The translations under genes were made by a program, and so were the position numbers. From Denitrobaculum tricleocarpae (lineage in GTDB: Bacteria > Pseudomonadota > Alphaproteobacteria > Kiloniellales > Kiloniellaceae), in the NCBI RefSeq assembly GCF_007004665.1, contig NZ_ML660055.1, positions 186,001 through 250,000 on the forward strand: 64,000 nt of DNA, read 5' to 3'. Positions 8,955 to 17,445 of this stretch are shown here, in pieces. Each line of letters starts with the position of its first letter. Positions within the stretch are counted from its first letter, which is position 1. The notes under the pieces are model-generated. The model was not told the origin of the DNA. It was given only the letters and a program-made list of their open reading frames with translations, and made no database searches.

Positions 8955-10166
8955 CTACGCCTGACCCTTTTGGCGGTTGAGCAGACGCAGGCGCAGGGCA
9001 TTGAGCTTGATGAAGCCCTCGGCATCACGCTGATCGTAGACGGAATCCTCTTCGAAGGTGACGTGCTCCATGCTGTAGAGCGAGTCCGGTGACTTGCGGC
9101 CACACACGATCACGTTGCCTTTGTAGAGCTTGAGCCGGACCGTGCCGTTGACCTTTTCCTGGCTCTTGTCGATCAGCGCCTGCAGCATCTCGCGCTCCGG
9201 ACTGAACCAGAAGCCGTTGTAGAGCAGCTCGGCGTAGCGCGGCATAAGCTCGTCTTTCAGATGTGCCGCGCCGCGGTCCAGGGTGATGGATTCCATCGCC
9301 CGGTGGGCGGCGATCAGGATCGTCCCGCCCGGTGTCTCATAGATCCCCCGGCTTTTCATACCAACGAAGCGGTTCTCGACCAGATCCAGACGGCCGATGC
9401 CGTTCGCGCCGCCCAGCTCGTTCAGACGGGTCAAGAGGCTCGCCGGGCTGAGGGCTTCACCGTCGATGGCAACGGGATCGCCCTGCTTGAACTCAACCTC
9501 GATGAAGGTGGGCTCGTCCGGCGCCGCTTCCGGGGACACACTGCGGGAGAAGACATGTTCGCCCGGCGAGACCCAGGGATCCTCCATCTCCTTGCCTTCC
9601 GCGGAGATATGCAGAAGGTTTGCATCGACAGAGAACGGCGCTTCGCCGCGCTTGTCCTTTGCGATCGGGATCTGATGGCTTTCCGCGAATTCGATCAGAC
9701 GGGTACGGGACGTCAGGTCCCACTCGCGCCAGGGGGAAATCACGTGAATGTCCGGCTGGAGCGCATAGTAGCCGAGCTCAAAGCGCACCTGATCGTTGCC
9801 CTTGCCCGTCGCGCCGTGACAGACGGCGTCGGCGCCGGTTTCCCGGGCGATCTCGATCTGCCGCTTGGCGATCAGAGGGCGGGCGATCGAGGTGCCGAGC
9901 AGATAGACACCTTCGTAGAGTGCGTTGGCGCGGAACATCGGGAAGACGTAATCGCGCACGAAGGTCTCGCGCAGGTCCTCGATGTAGATTTCCTTCACGC
10001 CGAGCATCTCGGCCTTCTTGCGTGCGGGCTCCAACTCCTCACCCTGCCCCAGGTCGGCGGTAAAGGTCACGACCTCGCAGTTATAGGTCGTTTGCAGCCA
10101 CTTTAGAATTACCGAGGTGTCGAGACCGCCGGAATAGGCGAGCACGACTTTCTTGATGTCGCTCAT
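8955..10166 (-). CDS. argG: Argininosuccinate synthase
   Basis: Arginine biosynthesis enzyme joining citrulline and aspartate with ATP. The 403-residue protein starts with the PP-loop motif [13 protein letters not shown], continues with [15 protein letters not shown] and [13 protein letters not shown], and has the C-terminal [15 protein letters not shown] region. ATG 10166 matches the family start; the open frame to 10220 adds 18 non-conserved residues. A copy of intergenic repeat family B lies at 10184-10234, that is in the 5' leader, 18 bases upstream of the start codon. The gene is convergent with the NnrU gene. Confidence 0.96.
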   Translation of the reverse strand: MSDIKKVVLAYSGGLDTSVILKWLQTTYNCEVVTFTADLGQGEELEPARKKAEMLGVKEIYIEDLRETFVRDYVFPMFRANALYEGVYLLGTSIARPLIAKRQIEIARETGADAVCHGATGKGNDQVRFELGYYALQPDIHVISPWREWDLTSRTRLIEFAESHQIPIAKDKRGEAPFSVDANLLHISAEGKEMEDPWVSPGEHVFSRSVSPEAAPDEPTFIEVEFKQGDPVAIDGEALSPASLLTRLNELGGANGIGRLDLVENRFVGMKSRGIYETPGGTILIAAHRAMESITLDRGAAHLKDELMPRYAELLYNGFWFSPEREMLQALIDKSQEKVNGTVRLKLYKGNVIVCGRKSPDSLYSMEHVTFEEDSVYDQRDAEGFIKLNALRLRLLNRQKGQA

Positions 10167-10183
10167 GAGGTCCACGCGTCGTT

Positions 10184-10234
10184 CTAGAGCGATTTGCGCA
10201 TAAACGGACCCAGAATGCATTGCCTCTCAATCGG
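10184..10234 (-). repeat. Intergenic repeat family B, copy 1 (argG leader)
   Basis: A 51-base stretch that aligns without gaps to 54817-54867, with shared blocks CTARAGCRATTTGCG, GAATKC-like centre and TGCCTCTCRATC. Both copies sit just upstream of a minus-strand gene start (argG and an SDR), in the same orientation. Confidence 0.55.
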
Positions 10235-10417
10235 CACACAGCCGATCCCGGACACACACTTTGAGATCCCGTAATTCCAGAAACGCAATCCGCTACAATA
10301 TGTAAGAAGGTCTGAAACCGCGCGGAGTATAGGCAAAAGCGGACAGGGAGCAAGACTTGCACGCGACGGCAAAGCAGGAGTTGCCGGACCCCGCCCGGCA
10401 GCGGCATGAGCCGTGGA

Positions 10418-11203
10418 TCAATTGGCCCGGCTGATCCCGTTGATCAGGCGGCTGTTCCTGACCGCGCTGCGGATCGATTGCTGGAAACTGCCGAAGTTCT
10501 GGACCGTGACGTCGATATTCAGTTCCTGGCGCAGCGAACGTCCGTCGGCGGTGTTCACGATCACGCCGAGAATCTGATTTTGGGTGATCCGGTGCAGCGC
10601 CGCGCTGAAGCCGTTGCTGTCGTTGATCGCCACGCCGCTGTCGCCGGCCAAGGCTCCGAGATCCACATTGGTGGGAGCGACCGTCTGAAGGGGCACATCC
10701 GTTTCCCGGCCGAAATTAAAGGTTACGCCGCCACCCGGCGGACTTGCCGTGGAGGAGACCATTTCGGAGACCAGTCCTGACGGACTTACCTGCGCGACGG
10801 ATTCCAACACAAGGGCGCCATCCACGAAGGTCCGGATATTCGCCCCGATCGCCATTTCAAGGCCACCGACATTGAATGTGCCGCGCAGCTGCGAGAGTTC
10901 GGCAAGATCGACCGTCTCAAGTCCGTAAAAATCGTCCCTTGAGCTTTGGCCGGCACCGAAGTTGGCGGCTTTGAGCGAGGCGCGCCCCGCGGCATCCGCC
11001 GCGACCTGCGGTGCGGGCAGGGCCAGCGCCACGAGAAAACCCGCAAGCGCCAAGCCACTGCCCCAGGCCATCACCCCCCGTGGAAAGACTGCCCGCGTAG
11101 ACGGACCCCACGCAAACCGGCCATCAGCGGACGAGCTGCGATCTCCGCAGCGGACGGGCTTCAGGATGGCGAAAAACCGGGAGCGAGATATTCTTCTGGT
11201 CAC
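10418..11203 (-). CDS. Secreted protein of the Fap-like locus (LRG-motif protein)
   Basis: A 261-residue protein of unknown function. A basic N terminus of about 35 residues is followed by a hydrophobic export segment (GLALAGFLVALALPAPQVAADA). The mature part begins with DLAELSQLRGTFNVGG, then alternating hydrophobic strands (GLEMAIGANIRTFVDGALV), a middle Gly/Ser part and a C-terminal NIDVTVQNFGSFQQSIRSAVRN helix. It shares the LRG motif with the small protein at 12145. Start is GTG 11203, 4 bases after the C39 peptidase stop, with GGAGGTGAT 6 bases upstream, so it is translationally tied to the peptidase. I infer a substrate or accessory of the peptidase/export system. Confidence 0.75.
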   Translation of the reverse strand: MTRRISRSRFFAILKPVRCGDRSSSADGRFAWGPSTRAVFPRGVMAWGSGLALAGFLVALALPAPQVAADAAGRASLKAANFGAGQSSRDDFYGLETVDLAELSQLRGTFNVGGLEMAIGANIRTFVDGALVLESVAQVSPSGLVSEMVSSTASPPGGGVTFNFGRETDVPLQTVAPTNVDLGALAGDSGVAINDSNGFSAALHRITQNQILGVIVNTADGRSLRQELNIDVTVQNFGSFQQSIRSAVRNSRLINGISRAN

Positions 11204-11207
11204 GGCA

Positions 11208-12032
11208 TCACCTCCCCAACTCGTTGCGGCCGGGAAGATGCAGGGTGAAGGAGCTGATACCGGCGCGGTCCAGACCTTCGCCAATCGGTGATTTTGGCCG
11301 GACCCGCCAATCGACGGCCTTGTTGAAGTGCGCCCGGGCCGTCTCGATCTCATTGCGCGCGGCCAGGACGATGCCCCCGCCCCAGACCTTTTCGAAGTTG
11401 TCGCGGTCCCAGACCGTGGTTCCCAGGGCGGGATCCGCGACCACGACCCGGTTTTCCTCAATCCCCTTGACCACGACGAAGTGCCGGTACCCGCGGGTGT
11501 TGATCAGAACGATCCCGGGCACCCCGATCCGGGCCAGTTTCTCGAGCGACATCCTGAAGCCGTCGGACTTGAGACCGCGCTTATCCAGGAAGCGTTTCAT
11601 GTCCAGCATGGAGAAGCCGTCGGTCTGAATCTTGGCCTGATCCCCGGTCAGAAACATCTCTTCGAAGACCTCGGCCTCGCTGACCGGTGCATTGTAGTGA
11701 TGGGAGAGAAGGGTCGCGACCGCCGCCGAGCCGCAGCTGAAGTCATACTGTTGGCGGATCACGCGCTTCCAGCGCGCTTCCTTGAGGCTGGTCAGCTTGA
11801 GCGAGAAAGCACCGCCGGCACCCCAAACCCGGGTCTCACCCGCCTGTAGGTCCCCGGGCGACGAGGTGGCGGTCATAAAGCAAAACGCGAGCGGCAGGAG
11901 CGCAAGTTTCCAGGCGGCGCTTTTCCTGACCTGTCGCCCTGCCAGGCCGGCACTGTTCAGGCCAGAATCGGGCCAAGCTCGATTAGGCCGAATCCTGTCG
12001 GCCCGAATCCTGTCGGATCGAAACCTCTGCAT
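11208..12032 (-). CDS. Periplasmic C39-family peptidase (FapD-like)
   Basis: A 274-residue papain-like cysteine peptidase. An Arg-rich leader is followed by a hydrophobic segment (LALLPLAFCFMTATSS, about 43-58) that should anchor or export it. The C39 core has the oxyanion Gln and catalytic Cys in QQYDFSCGSAA (Cys100), His184 in GYRHFVVVKG and Asp200 in VVVADPALG. It lacks the ABC transporter domains of bacteriocin exporters, as does FapD of the Pseudomonas Fap amyloid system. Context (FapF-like barrel, Gly-rich secreted proteins) supports a FapD-type role, cleaving exported subunits or accessory proteins. The leader contains a 15-base tandem repeat encoding DRIRA/DRIRP. Confidence 0.85.
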   Translation of the reverse strand: MQRFRSDRIRADRIRPNRAWPDSGLNSAGLAGRQVRKSAAWKLALLPLAFCFMTATSSPGDLQAGETRVWGAGGAFSLKLTSLKEARWKRVIRQQYDFSCGSAAVATLLSHHYNAPVSEAEVFEEMFLTGDQAKIQTDGFSMLDMKRFLDKRGLKSDGFRMSLEKLARIGVPGIVLINTRGYRHFVVVKGIEENRVVVADPALGTTVWDRDNFEKVWGGGIVLAARNEIETARAHFNKAVDWRVRPKSPIGEGLDRAGISSFTLHLPGRNELGR

Positions 12033-12144
12033 GATCGAAATCCCTTAAAAGAATAGGCCTGCACACCTGCGTAAAGGCTCAACAGATGCCACCTTCAATC
12101 GCCCCCAGGCCGCCAATCCAAGAGGCCGTTAATCTAAGAGCCCA

Positions 12145-12570
12145 TTAATCCAAGAGATTGAACGTCACACCGATCGCGGCTTCGACTGCGTTGTTGTTCC
12201 CGGTCACGACATTCACAAGGCCCACACCGCCGAAGTTGTCGAAGGCGTTGTCCCCGAAACTGACTCCGCCGGTGGCGAAGGTATCGGCTGTGATGGCGCC
12301 ACCAACCACGCTCGCATTGAGATCCTGATCCGTCGCGACGGTGATCGAGGTACCGCCTTCGCGGCCACGCAATTCGCCCATCTGCGCAGCGTCGACAACC
12401 CCGACGTCTCCGAAGGCATTGGTTTCCGGAGAGGACACGTCCATGGAAGGCATGGCGTTGGACTTAAAGGGGTCCAGGCCCTGGCGATCTGCAAGCACAT
12501 CGCCTGCGTGGCTCTCGCTGCCGGCGATTAATGCGCCGACCGTCAGCAATAAAATAAGTTTCCGTCTCAT
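12145..12570 (-). CDS. Small secreted protein of the Fap-like locus
   Basis: A 141-residue protein with a signal peptide (MRRKLILLLTVGALIAGSESHA, cleavage near 22). The mature part has a QMGELRGREGG motif at about 64-74, then short strand repeats rich in Val, Gly, Asn and Phe, ending ITVNV-like in LVNVVTGNNNAVEAAIGVTFN. The NN/VEAAIG ending recalls amyloid-prone or beta-solenoid segments. ATG 12570 has GGGAG 7 bases upstream. It lies downstream of the Gly-rich genes, behind a terminator hairpin, and 112 bases before the peptidase gene. Minor subunit or nucleator is an inference from context. Confidence 0.7.
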   Translation of the reverse strand: MRRKLILLLTVGALIAGSESHAGDVLADRQGLDPFKSNAMPSMDVSSPETNAFGDVGVVDAAQMGELRGREGGTSITVATDQDLNASVVGGAITADTFATGGVSFGDNAFDNFGGVGLVNVVTGNNNAVEAAIGVTFNLLD

Positions 12571-12644
12571 GACACAGCTCCCGGTATCCACAGCTCACCC
12601 TTCACCTTGATCGCTCGGAGGGTGATTCCGCGTCTTTGACAGAT

Positions 12645-12685
12645 AAAAAATGTGAGGGGGATGGCGGAGTGTGCTCCGCCATCCC
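12645..12685 (-). terminator. Intra-operon terminator after the Gly-rich genes
   Basis: A 12-base perfect stem, GGGATGGCGGAG (12658-12669) with CTCCGCCATCCC (12674-12685) and a TGTG loop, followed on the minus strand after about 7 bases by a run of six T (12650-12645). It sits 20 bases beyond the stop of the second Gly-rich gene, so it should lower transcription of the small protein, peptidase and LRG-protein genes relative to the Gly-rich genes. Confidence 0.75.
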
Positions 12686-12705
12686 GGTCTCATATGCGCG
12701 TCTCG

Positions 12706-13830
12706 TCAGTTCCCGATACTGACCCCGGAGTGCGCCGCAACCGACACACCGCCCAAAGTCGCATTGTAGAAACCGGACGACACATTGATGTTGGCGATGC
12801 CGCCGAAGGTTCCGGCACCGACATCGATCGTGACCGGACCGGTGGTCAGCATGCCACCCTGGCCTGCGCCACCGTTTCCGCCGTTACCACCGGCACCACC
12901 GGCGCCACCCATGGCCGTCGCGACATCCGAAGTGGCATCGCCACCGTTGCCGCCCGTACCACCTGCACCGCCTGCGCCACCGGCACCGCCGGTTCCGGAT
13001 GCATCGGCAGAGGTCGCGCTTCCACCAGCACCACCGTTACCGCCCGTACCGCCGGTCCCACCGGTCCCGCCAGCTCCGCCGGTTGCGTTCGCACCGCCGT
13101 CTGCCGCAGGTCCGCCGTTGGCAATGTTGGTTCCGGCATCGGCGTTGCCGCCTGTACCGCCCTGACCGCCATTGCCTTCGCCGTTTCCATTGGCATTGGC
13201 GTTGCCGCCGTTTGCGCTGTTGTTACCCGAGTCGGTATCGCCCGAGCTTCCGGAAGCGCTGGCGGTTGCATCACCGCCGTGACCACCGCGTGCGGCGTCA
13301 CCACCGTTACCGCCATCGGCGCCGGATTCGGCATCGGCGTTGGATTCGGCATAGCCGTAAGCGCCATCGCCACCGTCACCGCCGCGTGCCCCACGGCCTG
13401 CGTTCCCGCCATCGGCATCGGAATAGGCTTCGGCATAGTCGCCGTTGCCACCGGCAGCGCCGTTCCCGCCGTTGCCGCCATTGCCACCCATCACACGGAT
13501 CGCCGAACCGGTCACGGTCGCGGTCATGTCCTGAAAGGAAATGACATCGAGGTCGGAGTTAAAAGACTCCGAATAGGCCGTCGCGGTTCCGCCGGCACCA
13601 CCGGCGCCACCGGCACCGGCCGCTCCAGCCGTAGCACCCGGACCCGCGTTGTTGGCATTGGCGTTGCCGCCATCACCGCCGGCACCGCCGTTAGCGTTGG
13701 CGTCTGCGTTTGCAATCGCCGAAGCTTCGTTGTCGTTGCCGAATTTGTTTTTCGGGTTTGCGGAGGCACCCGTTGCGAATGCCAGAACGAGAGCGATGGC
13801 CGACGTTCCCGCCAAAAGACTCTTTAACAT
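12706..13830 (-). CDS. PGRS-like glycine-rich secreted repeat protein B
   Basis: A 374-residue protein made mostly of GGX triplets (GGNGGxGGxGG, with Ala, Asn, Thr). A signal peptide ends at ASA near residue 25, followed by NPKNKFGND. Two non-repeat islands stand out: AYSESFNSDLDVISFQDM with TATVTGSAIRVMGG at about 85-120, and a C-terminal block of about 45 residues, GAGTFGGIANINVSSGFY and NATLGGVSVAAHSG. Both islands and the start are shared with protein A, so the pair arose by duplication. ATG 13830 has GGAGGAAAG upstream and is 25 bases after the stop of A. GGX runs of this kind form polyglycine-II bundles in some other proteins; that, and a fibre/matrix role, are inference. Confidence 0.85.
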   Translation of the reverse strand: MLKSLLAGTSAIALVLAFATGASANPKNKFGNDNEASAIANADANANGGAGGDGGNANANNAGPGATAGAAGAGGAGGAGGTATAYSESFNSDLDVISFQDMTATVTGSAIRVMGGNGGNGGNGAAGGNGDYAEAYSDADGGNAGRGARGGDGGDGAYGYAESNADAESGADGGNGGDAARGGHGGDATASASGSSGDTDSGNNSANGGNANANGNGEGNGGQGGTGGNADAGTNIANGGPAADGGANATGGAGGTGGTGGTGGNGGAGGSATSADASGTGGAGGAGGAGGTGGNGGDATSDVATAMGGAGGAGGNGGNGGAGQGGMLTTGPVTIDVGAGTFGGIANINVSSGFYNATLGGVSVAAHSGVSIGN

Positions 13831-13855
13831 AGTTCTTTCCTCCATCTCTCTTCGT

Positions 13856-15010
13856 TTACTGGGTTCCACCAGCAGCAGCTACATTGCCGATGTTCACGCC
13901 CGAATGGGCTGCTACAGACACGCCACCAAGGGTCGCGTTGTAGAAGCCCGAGGAGACATTGATATTGGCGATACCGCCAAAGGTTCCGGCACCGACGTTA
14001 ACCGCAACCGCACCTGTCGACAGCGTGCCACCGGCACCATTGCCGCCGACACCACCGTTACCGCCGTTGCCGCCGTTACCGCCGGTCGCGTTCGCTGCAC
14101 CGGCCGTTGCCGTGCCGCCGTTACCACCGGCACCGCCACCGGCGCCATCGCCGCCGGCACCACCAGATGCCGTGGCAGGTCCGGAGTTCGCGTTGCCACC
14201 GGTCCCGCCTGCGCCACCGGCACCACCGCTACCGCCGGCGCCACCAGCACCGCCGGTTCCGGTTGCTGCGCCGGCCGTTGCCGAGCCTCCCGTGGCCGAG
14301 TTCCCGCCGGCGCTGCCCGCACCGCCGGCACCACCGGCGCCACCGGCACCGGAATCGCCACCGTTGGCATTTGCGTTGCCGCCATTGCCGTCGTTGCCGC
14401 CGGAATCGGTGTTACCGCTGTTGCCCGCGGTATTCGCATCGCCGTTGCCGCCTTCACCACCACGACGTCCGTCACCGCCGTTGCCACCGTCAGCGGCAGA
14501 GCCGGCATTCGCGTTCGAATAGGCTTCGCCGTATTCGCCGTTACCGCCGTCGCCACCATTGCCGCCGCGCCGGCCATTGCCGCCGTTCGCTTCGGAATAG
14601 GCATCCGCGTAAGAGCCGTCCCCACCAATGGCACCATCGCCGCCGTTACCGCCGTTACCGCCAAGAATGCGGATCGGTGCGCCGGTGACGGCCGCAGTCA
14701 TGTATTGATAGGAAATCACTTCGACGTCTTCGTTGAAGGATTCGGCATAGGCCGAGGCCGTTCCGCCTGCTCCGCCCGCACCGCCGGCGCCCGCGGTCCC
14801 GGCTGTTCCGCCCGGACCTTCATCACTGCCGTTTGCATTGGCGTTCCCGCCGTTGCCGCCCGCGCCGCCATTGGCATTGGCGTTGGCCATTGCGTCTGCG
14901 GTTGCGGTGTTCCCGTCACCAAATTTATTCTTGGGGTTCGCAGACGCGTCGAGCGCGAAAGTCATAACGAGAGCAAGCGCCGAACTCCCTATCAAAAATC
15001 TTTTAAACAT
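13856..15010 (-). CDS. PGRS-like glycine-rich secreted repeat protein A
   Basis: First gene of the minus-strand operon; 384 residues. Signal peptide MFKRFLIGSSALALVMTF to ASA, then NPKNKFGDGN. Long GGX tracts (GGAGGAGGTGG, GGNGGDG) surround an island AYAESFNEDVEVISYQYM plus TAAVTGAPIRILGG, with a tail GAGTFGGIANINVSSGFY-NATLGGVSVAAHSGVNIGN (split here) nearly identical to protein B, then VAAAGGTQ. ATG 15010 has GGAGGGAG upstream. No cysteine is seen in the mature part, and no membrane anchor or LPXTG-like signal. Comparable low-complexity proteins are known as PE_PGRS in mycobacteria, but there is no PE domain here. I infer the main exported subunit of the FapF-like barrel. Confidence 0.85.
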   Translation of the reverse strand: MFKRFLIGSSALALVMTFALDASANPKNKFGDGNTATADAMANANANGGAGGNGGNANANGSDEGPGGTAGTAGAGGAGGAGGTASAYAESFNEDVEVISYQYMTAAVTGAPIRILGGNGGNGGDGAIGGDGSYADAYSEANGGNGRRGGNGGDGGNGEYGEAYSNANAGSAADGGNGGDGRRGGEGGNGDANTAGNSGNTDSGGNDGNGGNANANGGDSGAGGAGGAGGAGSAGGNSATGGSATAGAATGTGGAGGAGGSGGAGGAGGTGGNANSGPATASGGAGGDGAGGGAGGNGGTATAGAANATGGNGGNGGNGGVGGNGAGGTLSTGAVAVNVGAGTFGGIANINVSSGFYNATLGGVSVAAHSGVNIGNVAAAGGTQ

Positions 15011-15233
15011 AAGGCTCCCTCCTAAGGTCTAGATGATGCCTGCTGACTACCTGAAGATCTTGAGACGCCGGACCGATGGTGAGCTGAACATAGTGTCCCC
15101 ATAGTCCGAGGTTCCTGGCGCCCGGATGAGTTGAAGCCCTAGAATGGAAGGAGTATCGGCCGCTGTCGTGCCCCATTTGGGTCAGATTTGGTGTGAAGAG
15201 CGCCTTTTAATACAACTTTCACAGGATTTCTGA

Positions 15234-16454
15234 TCAGGCCTCTCCATGGGGGCGGCTGCGTACCACTCCGCGCTCGTCGAAATGCAGGTCGAAGCAACCT
15301 TCACGCCTCGCTTCAGGCAGGCGAAACGAGGCCGGTCCGGTCAGGATCAGGCGAACAAGTTCCGATTGACGGTCGATACCGGTCTTCGAAAAAATCCGTT
15401 TCAGATGGGTGCGCACGGTCTGATATTTGATACCCATGCTCTCCGCCGCCTCATCGAGCCGGTAACCGTTGGAGAGGAGCCTGGCCAGCTTGGCTTCGGT
15501 GGGCGTGAACTCGTAGAATTTGACCAGCTGGTCCTCGCGGATCCGGCAGCGGTACTCGGGATCGCTGATGATCAGGATCGACCCGGCGCCGTTTTCCTCG
15601 TCAATCACGCTCTCCCTGCATAAGGGGATCAGAATCAGGGTCACCGGCTCCGGCCCCTCAGACCTCATGACCGACATTTTGCGGCCCTCGGCGCCATTTC
15701 CCGCCGATTTCAGGAAAGCCTGGAGGCTTGGTTTGAATCTGTCCAGCGTAACGGCTGAACCGTTTTTCCGGTGGCTGTCGTTCTGTTCTTTCGACAGCCA
15801 ACTGACCGCCATCGCATTGGCTTCCATCACCCGGCCATGCCCATCCAGCAAAGCCACGCCGACGGAGAGGGCGCCGAGCATTTCCATCAGGATCTGTTGA
15901 GAGAAGTTCGATGTGCCCAAGAGTTCGTGCACCTGTATGATCCGCCGGAAGTGCGGCATCACCTGCTCAATCAGGGCCAGGTCGCCGGCCTCGAATGGCC
16001 CTTCGGCCTGAGGCCGGCCGAACCCCGCGCAGATCAGGCGCTTGTCCTTGCGCGCCAAAACACCCCAGGCGCAATGATGGACTCCCGCCGGCTGCAACCA
16101 GTCCCGATAGAACCTGCTGTCGCGCAACTGCTCGAAGGGAAGGATCTCCTCACCCGACACCACGGTGTCGGTGTTCCGGAAAAAGCGCTCGTCACGGAAC
16201 CAGGCATTCGCAGGCGCACCCGGCTCTGAATACTGCCGCACCAAAAGTTCGGAGAGATTCTCGGCGTGTTCGATCCGGCCAGCTCCGCTGTCGAAGTCGT
16301 GCGATACGATAAGCCCGACGCTGGCCCGGCAGGTCGACATGACCGACTTTACGGCGGGTGACCAGGTCGAAGGTGTTTCAACAGCCTTATAAAAAGCCGA
16401 CAGCAAAGCCGCCAGTGTGCCATCTGATGTTTCGCGCAGTAGGGAGTTCAGCAT
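15234..16454 (-). CDS. LuxR-type transcriptional regulator of the Fap-like locus
   Basis: A 406-residue regulator with a C-terminal LuxR/GerE helix-turn-helix (FTPTEAKLARLLSNGYRLDEAAESM, then YQTVRTHLKRIFSKTG, about 315-365). The N-terminal 300 residues have PAS-like features (LGALSVGVALLDGHGRVMEAN at about 205-225) and no autoinducer-binding or receiver signature that I recognise. It is encoded immediately upstream of the Gly-rich operon on the same strand (224-base gap) and divergently, across a 990-base AT-rich region, from the FapF-like gene, so it is the natural candidate to control both. ATG 16454 has GGGGCGGA upstream. Confidence 0.85.
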   Translation of the reverse strand: MLNSLLRETSDGTLAALLSAFYKAVETPSTWSPAVKSVMSTCRASVGLIVSHDFDSGAGRIEHAENLSELLVRQYSEPGAPANAWFRDERFFRNTDTVVSGEEILPFEQLRDSRFYRDWLQPAGVHHCAWGVLARKDKRLICAGFGRPQAEGPFEAGDLALIEQVMPHFRRIIQVHELLGTSNFSQQILMEMLGALSVGVALLDGHGRVMEANAMAVSWLSKEQNDSHRKNGSAVTLDRFKPSLQAFLKSAGNGAEGRKMSVMRSEGPEPVTLILIPLCRESVIDEENGAGSILIISDPEYRCRIREDQLVKFYEFTPTEAKLARLLSNGYRLDEAAESMGIKYQTVRTHLKRIFSKTGIDRQSELVRLILTGPASFRLPEARREGCFDLHFDERGVVRSRPHGEA

Positions 16455-17445
16455 AGTTCCGCCCCGAATCATTTCCGGAGCAGGCCCACACTCCAGGTGA
16501 ACCTGCTCGCATTATCTGAGTTGGATCGGGTTCACATATGTTGGCGAAACCACAAGGCGCTTCCGACAAAACAGAATCCGATCTGGGCTTCTCCTCCGGT
16601 CCGGCCGGCACCTTGGACGCTCTTGATTGCATGCTCTGAAGTGCGGTCTGTCTTAAATTCACCCGCACTCAGCTAATAGTTGTCTTTCAGTGCGCCCGTG
16701 AAGGTGGGTGCACCGACGCAATGAGCATGCCGGACAGCCGGACGAGAAGCAGAACAAATTTTCACTTCATCGCACAGACAGCACCGACGCTTTCGCGCAG
16801 TGAGGTGGGAACGAACAGCAATATCAGTGCACGCCGAGGCACATCAAACCTATCTGCATGAGCAGAGATAGGGCTATGACCCCCTTGCACGATCGGCACT
16901 ACGTAAATTTTCTTATTTTCCTATAATACTCGTTGTTTAGGAATTTTTACGTAGAAATCGAATGCTTAATATATGTGGTATACATCATAGCAATTATTAT
17001 GCCAAATGTAATTTTATTTACATAACAAAGCGCTAGTCTTAAGACTTGATTTTCGTTAACCATAATTGTAAAGATTTCATACAGCCATGCGCTGCATTTT
17101 CGGCAGGATGTGTAGACAATCGGCTCATTAATGTGTGTTTTTTTAATTACTTAGACTATAAAAACCAAAAGTTTCAGGTTGTAAAATTTTTCGACTCATC
17201 TGTTTTTCTGCGATAATTTTTTCCGAACGCACCCGCATCAAGGCAGAGGCAGAAAGTCGTTTCCGTGAAGGAAGACGCATGAGGACACAACGGCAGAGTT
17301 ATTTACAAACTGTCGTAAATGAAAAATCTGAATAGTAGAAATTTCTATCTATAAGAGTATACTCCAGAAAAGCGTTTGTTTCATTCACGACAACTCATCG
17401 GCGGGAGATTTTAAAACCAGATAATTGAATTTGAGGGGGTATCAA
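16455..17445. promoter_or_regulatory. Long AT-rich regulatory region with several palindromes
   Basis: No gene is visible in this 990-base gap, whose part from about 16900 is strikingly AT-rich compared with the rest of the window. It contains CTACGTAAA (16899-16907) paired with TTTACGTAG (16946-16954), a perfect ATGTAA-N6-TTACAT palindrome (17006-17023), TTTAC-N8-GTAAA (17302-17319) and TAGAAATTTCTA (17336-17347). GTAAA/TTTAC recurs in three of the four. These are candidate operators for the LuxR regulator or a global regulator. The left end (16511-16575) holds a partial repeat of family A. Confidence 0.5.
16511..16575. repeat. Intergenic repeat family A, partial copy
   Basis: Resembles the second half of the copy at 45423-45555: a GGGTTCACATATGTTGGCG box followed by AAACCACA and CGCTTCCG, matching GGGTTCACATGTTTTAGCG, AAAACACA and GTTTCCG there. 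The first half with the ATCGCC hairpin is absent. Confidence 0.45.

Noticed and set aside
10167-10417. Arginine-related riboswitch or attenuator upstream of argG
   Set aside because: No leader peptide, T-box or known riboswitch core was seen; only the family B repeat is recognisable.
10418-11461. Longer form of the LRG protein starting at 11461 inside the peptidase gene
   Set aside because: It would overlap the C39 coding region in another frame; GTG 11203 has an excellent ribosome site and leads directly into the export segment.
12706-15010. Possible CRISPR or minisatellite array
   Set aside because: The repetition is codon-level GGX triplets with variable bases, no constant repeat/unique spacer arrangement and no cas genes.
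12652-15025. Two very long plus-strand open frames antisense to the glycine-rich genes (about 390 and 460 residues)
   Set aside because: They mirror GGC/GCC-rich repeat codons, which read antisense as Ala/Thr/Pro/Arg codons without stops; the minus-strand frames have signal peptides, ribosome sites and conserved paralogy.
15011-15233. Sigma-54 promoter before the glycine-rich operon
   Set aside because: A GGCACG-like element exists on the minus strand but no TTGC at the required 12-position, and no sigma-54 activator domain is present in the LuxR protein.
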